Shown here: positions 63,752 to 64,000 of the stretch, one piece after another
Numbering within the stretch: position 1 is the first letter of the stretch
Layout of the letters: each line of letters starts with the position of its first letter
Source: Afipia sp.
GTDB taxonomy: Bacteria; Pseudomonadota; Alphaproteobacteria; Rhizobiales; Xanthobacteraceae
Reading direction: 5' to 3'
Assembly: GCA_024707075.1 (NCBI GenBank)
Contig: JANQAK010000003.1
Location: 1,488,001-1,552,000 of the forward strand
Length of the DNA: 64,000 nucleotides
Notes under the pieces: generated by a model
The model's database searches: none
Told to the model about the DNA's origin: nothing
Seen by the model: the letters and a program-made list of their open reading frames with translations, nothing else
Position numbers and translations under genes: made by a program

Positions 63752-64000
63752 ATGGCACCTCTTTCAACCGTCGATATGAAACTGATCGACAGCCTGTTTG
63801 GTATGTACGGCGGATACGTGCTCAACTTCAGCAACGCGACGTTTTCCTCGTTCTTCTCTCGGGACGTTGGCGTCGATATTTACGATGACGTCTACGCTAT
63901 CCACGGTAATTCGAAGGGCAAGCGCTTATGGAGTTTTTTGGAAGTGGGGCAGACCAATGCCGTGATAAAGGCGCTGCGTGCGCTGTGGGATATACGCGAG
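63752..64000 (+). CDS. Unidentified protein, N-terminal part only
   Basis: An ATG at 63,752 with TGAGGA eight bases upstream opens 83 codons up to the window edge. The sequence includes LIDSLFGMYGGYVLNFSN, FFSRDVGVDIYDDVYAI, GKRLWSFLEVGQTNAVIK and ends ALRALWDIRE. It reminds me of N-terminal domains found in some phage-defence or abortive-infection-type proteins, but I cannot name the family with confidence. The rest of the gene is needed to say what it does. It stands apart from its neighbours and could open a new accessory segment. Confidence 0.6.
   Translation, partial: MAPLSTVDMKLIDSLFGMYGGYVLNFSNATFSSFFSRDVGVDIYDDVYAIHGNSKGKRLWSFLEVGQTNAVIKALRALWDIRE

Overview
The window looks like a chromosome segment of an alphaproteobacterium in the Bradyrhizobium/Rhodopseudomonas/Afipia/Nitrobacter group. 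The evidence is a ctrA gene with six GANTC sites and CtrA-type boxes upstream, flagellar genes (flhA, fliI, fliJ), a bioA-bioD-bioF group beside panD, an ECF sigma/anti-sigma pair, and dispersed palindromes beginning GGCATGATCC. There is no rRNA, so the genus is not settled.

Two parts meet at a tRNA-Ile2(CAT) at about 48.6-48.7 kb. To the right (48.8-63.3 kb) is core chromosome: biotin synthesis, panD, an MFS carrier, flhA, a sigma/anti-sigma pair, fliJ-fliI, ctrA and chrA. To the left (1-48.5 kb, on the 3' side of the tRNA) is a dense accessory region devoted mainly to scavenging sulfur. It is bounded at the tRNA by relics of a molybdenum-hydroxylase FAD subunit, a LivH-type permease and an MFS carrier.

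The accessory region reads as follows. 0-6.8 kb: a TauE/SafE exporter, a quinone-reductase/thioesterase-like pair with a divergent BTAD-hydrolase regulator, a methanethiol methyltransferase (mddA) and a GNAT enzyme. 7.3-11.5 kb: a NitT/TauT ABC operon ending in a DJ-1/PfpI (isonitrile-hydratase-like) enzyme with a divergent LysR; arrays of a 38-bp repeat lie on both sides. 12.5-18.5 kb: an ABC transporter with a flavin monooxygenase, an orphan IS3-type OrfA and a sulfurtransferase. 19.4-20.7 kb: a Met/Cys-rich small protein and an XRE-cupin regulator. 20.7-29.6 kb: an Opp-type importer with two tandem binding proteins, then a flavin monooxygenase. 29.7-33.1 kb: MetNIQ with two MetQ. 33.3-35.5 kb: a YeeE-like sulfur importer with a secreted thiosulfate sulfurtransferase. 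35.8-47.8 kb: SfnG-, DszC/SfnB-, DszA- and SsuD-type monooxygenases interleaved with ssuCBA, an extra binding protein and a fourth NitT/TauT importer.

Taken together these genes would import sulfonates, sulfones, sulfate esters, methionine derivatives and thiosulfate and release sulfite. No flavin reductase for the FMNH2-dependent monooxygenases is present in the window. Several operons start with short ORFs, one with two close Cys codons, that could be translational leaders.

At least eight genes are broken by single-base frameshifts, including one core gene (the anti-sigma factor). Some shifts sit at short homopolymers, so both assembly error and real decay have to be considered. The window ends inside an unidentified gene that opens at 63,752.
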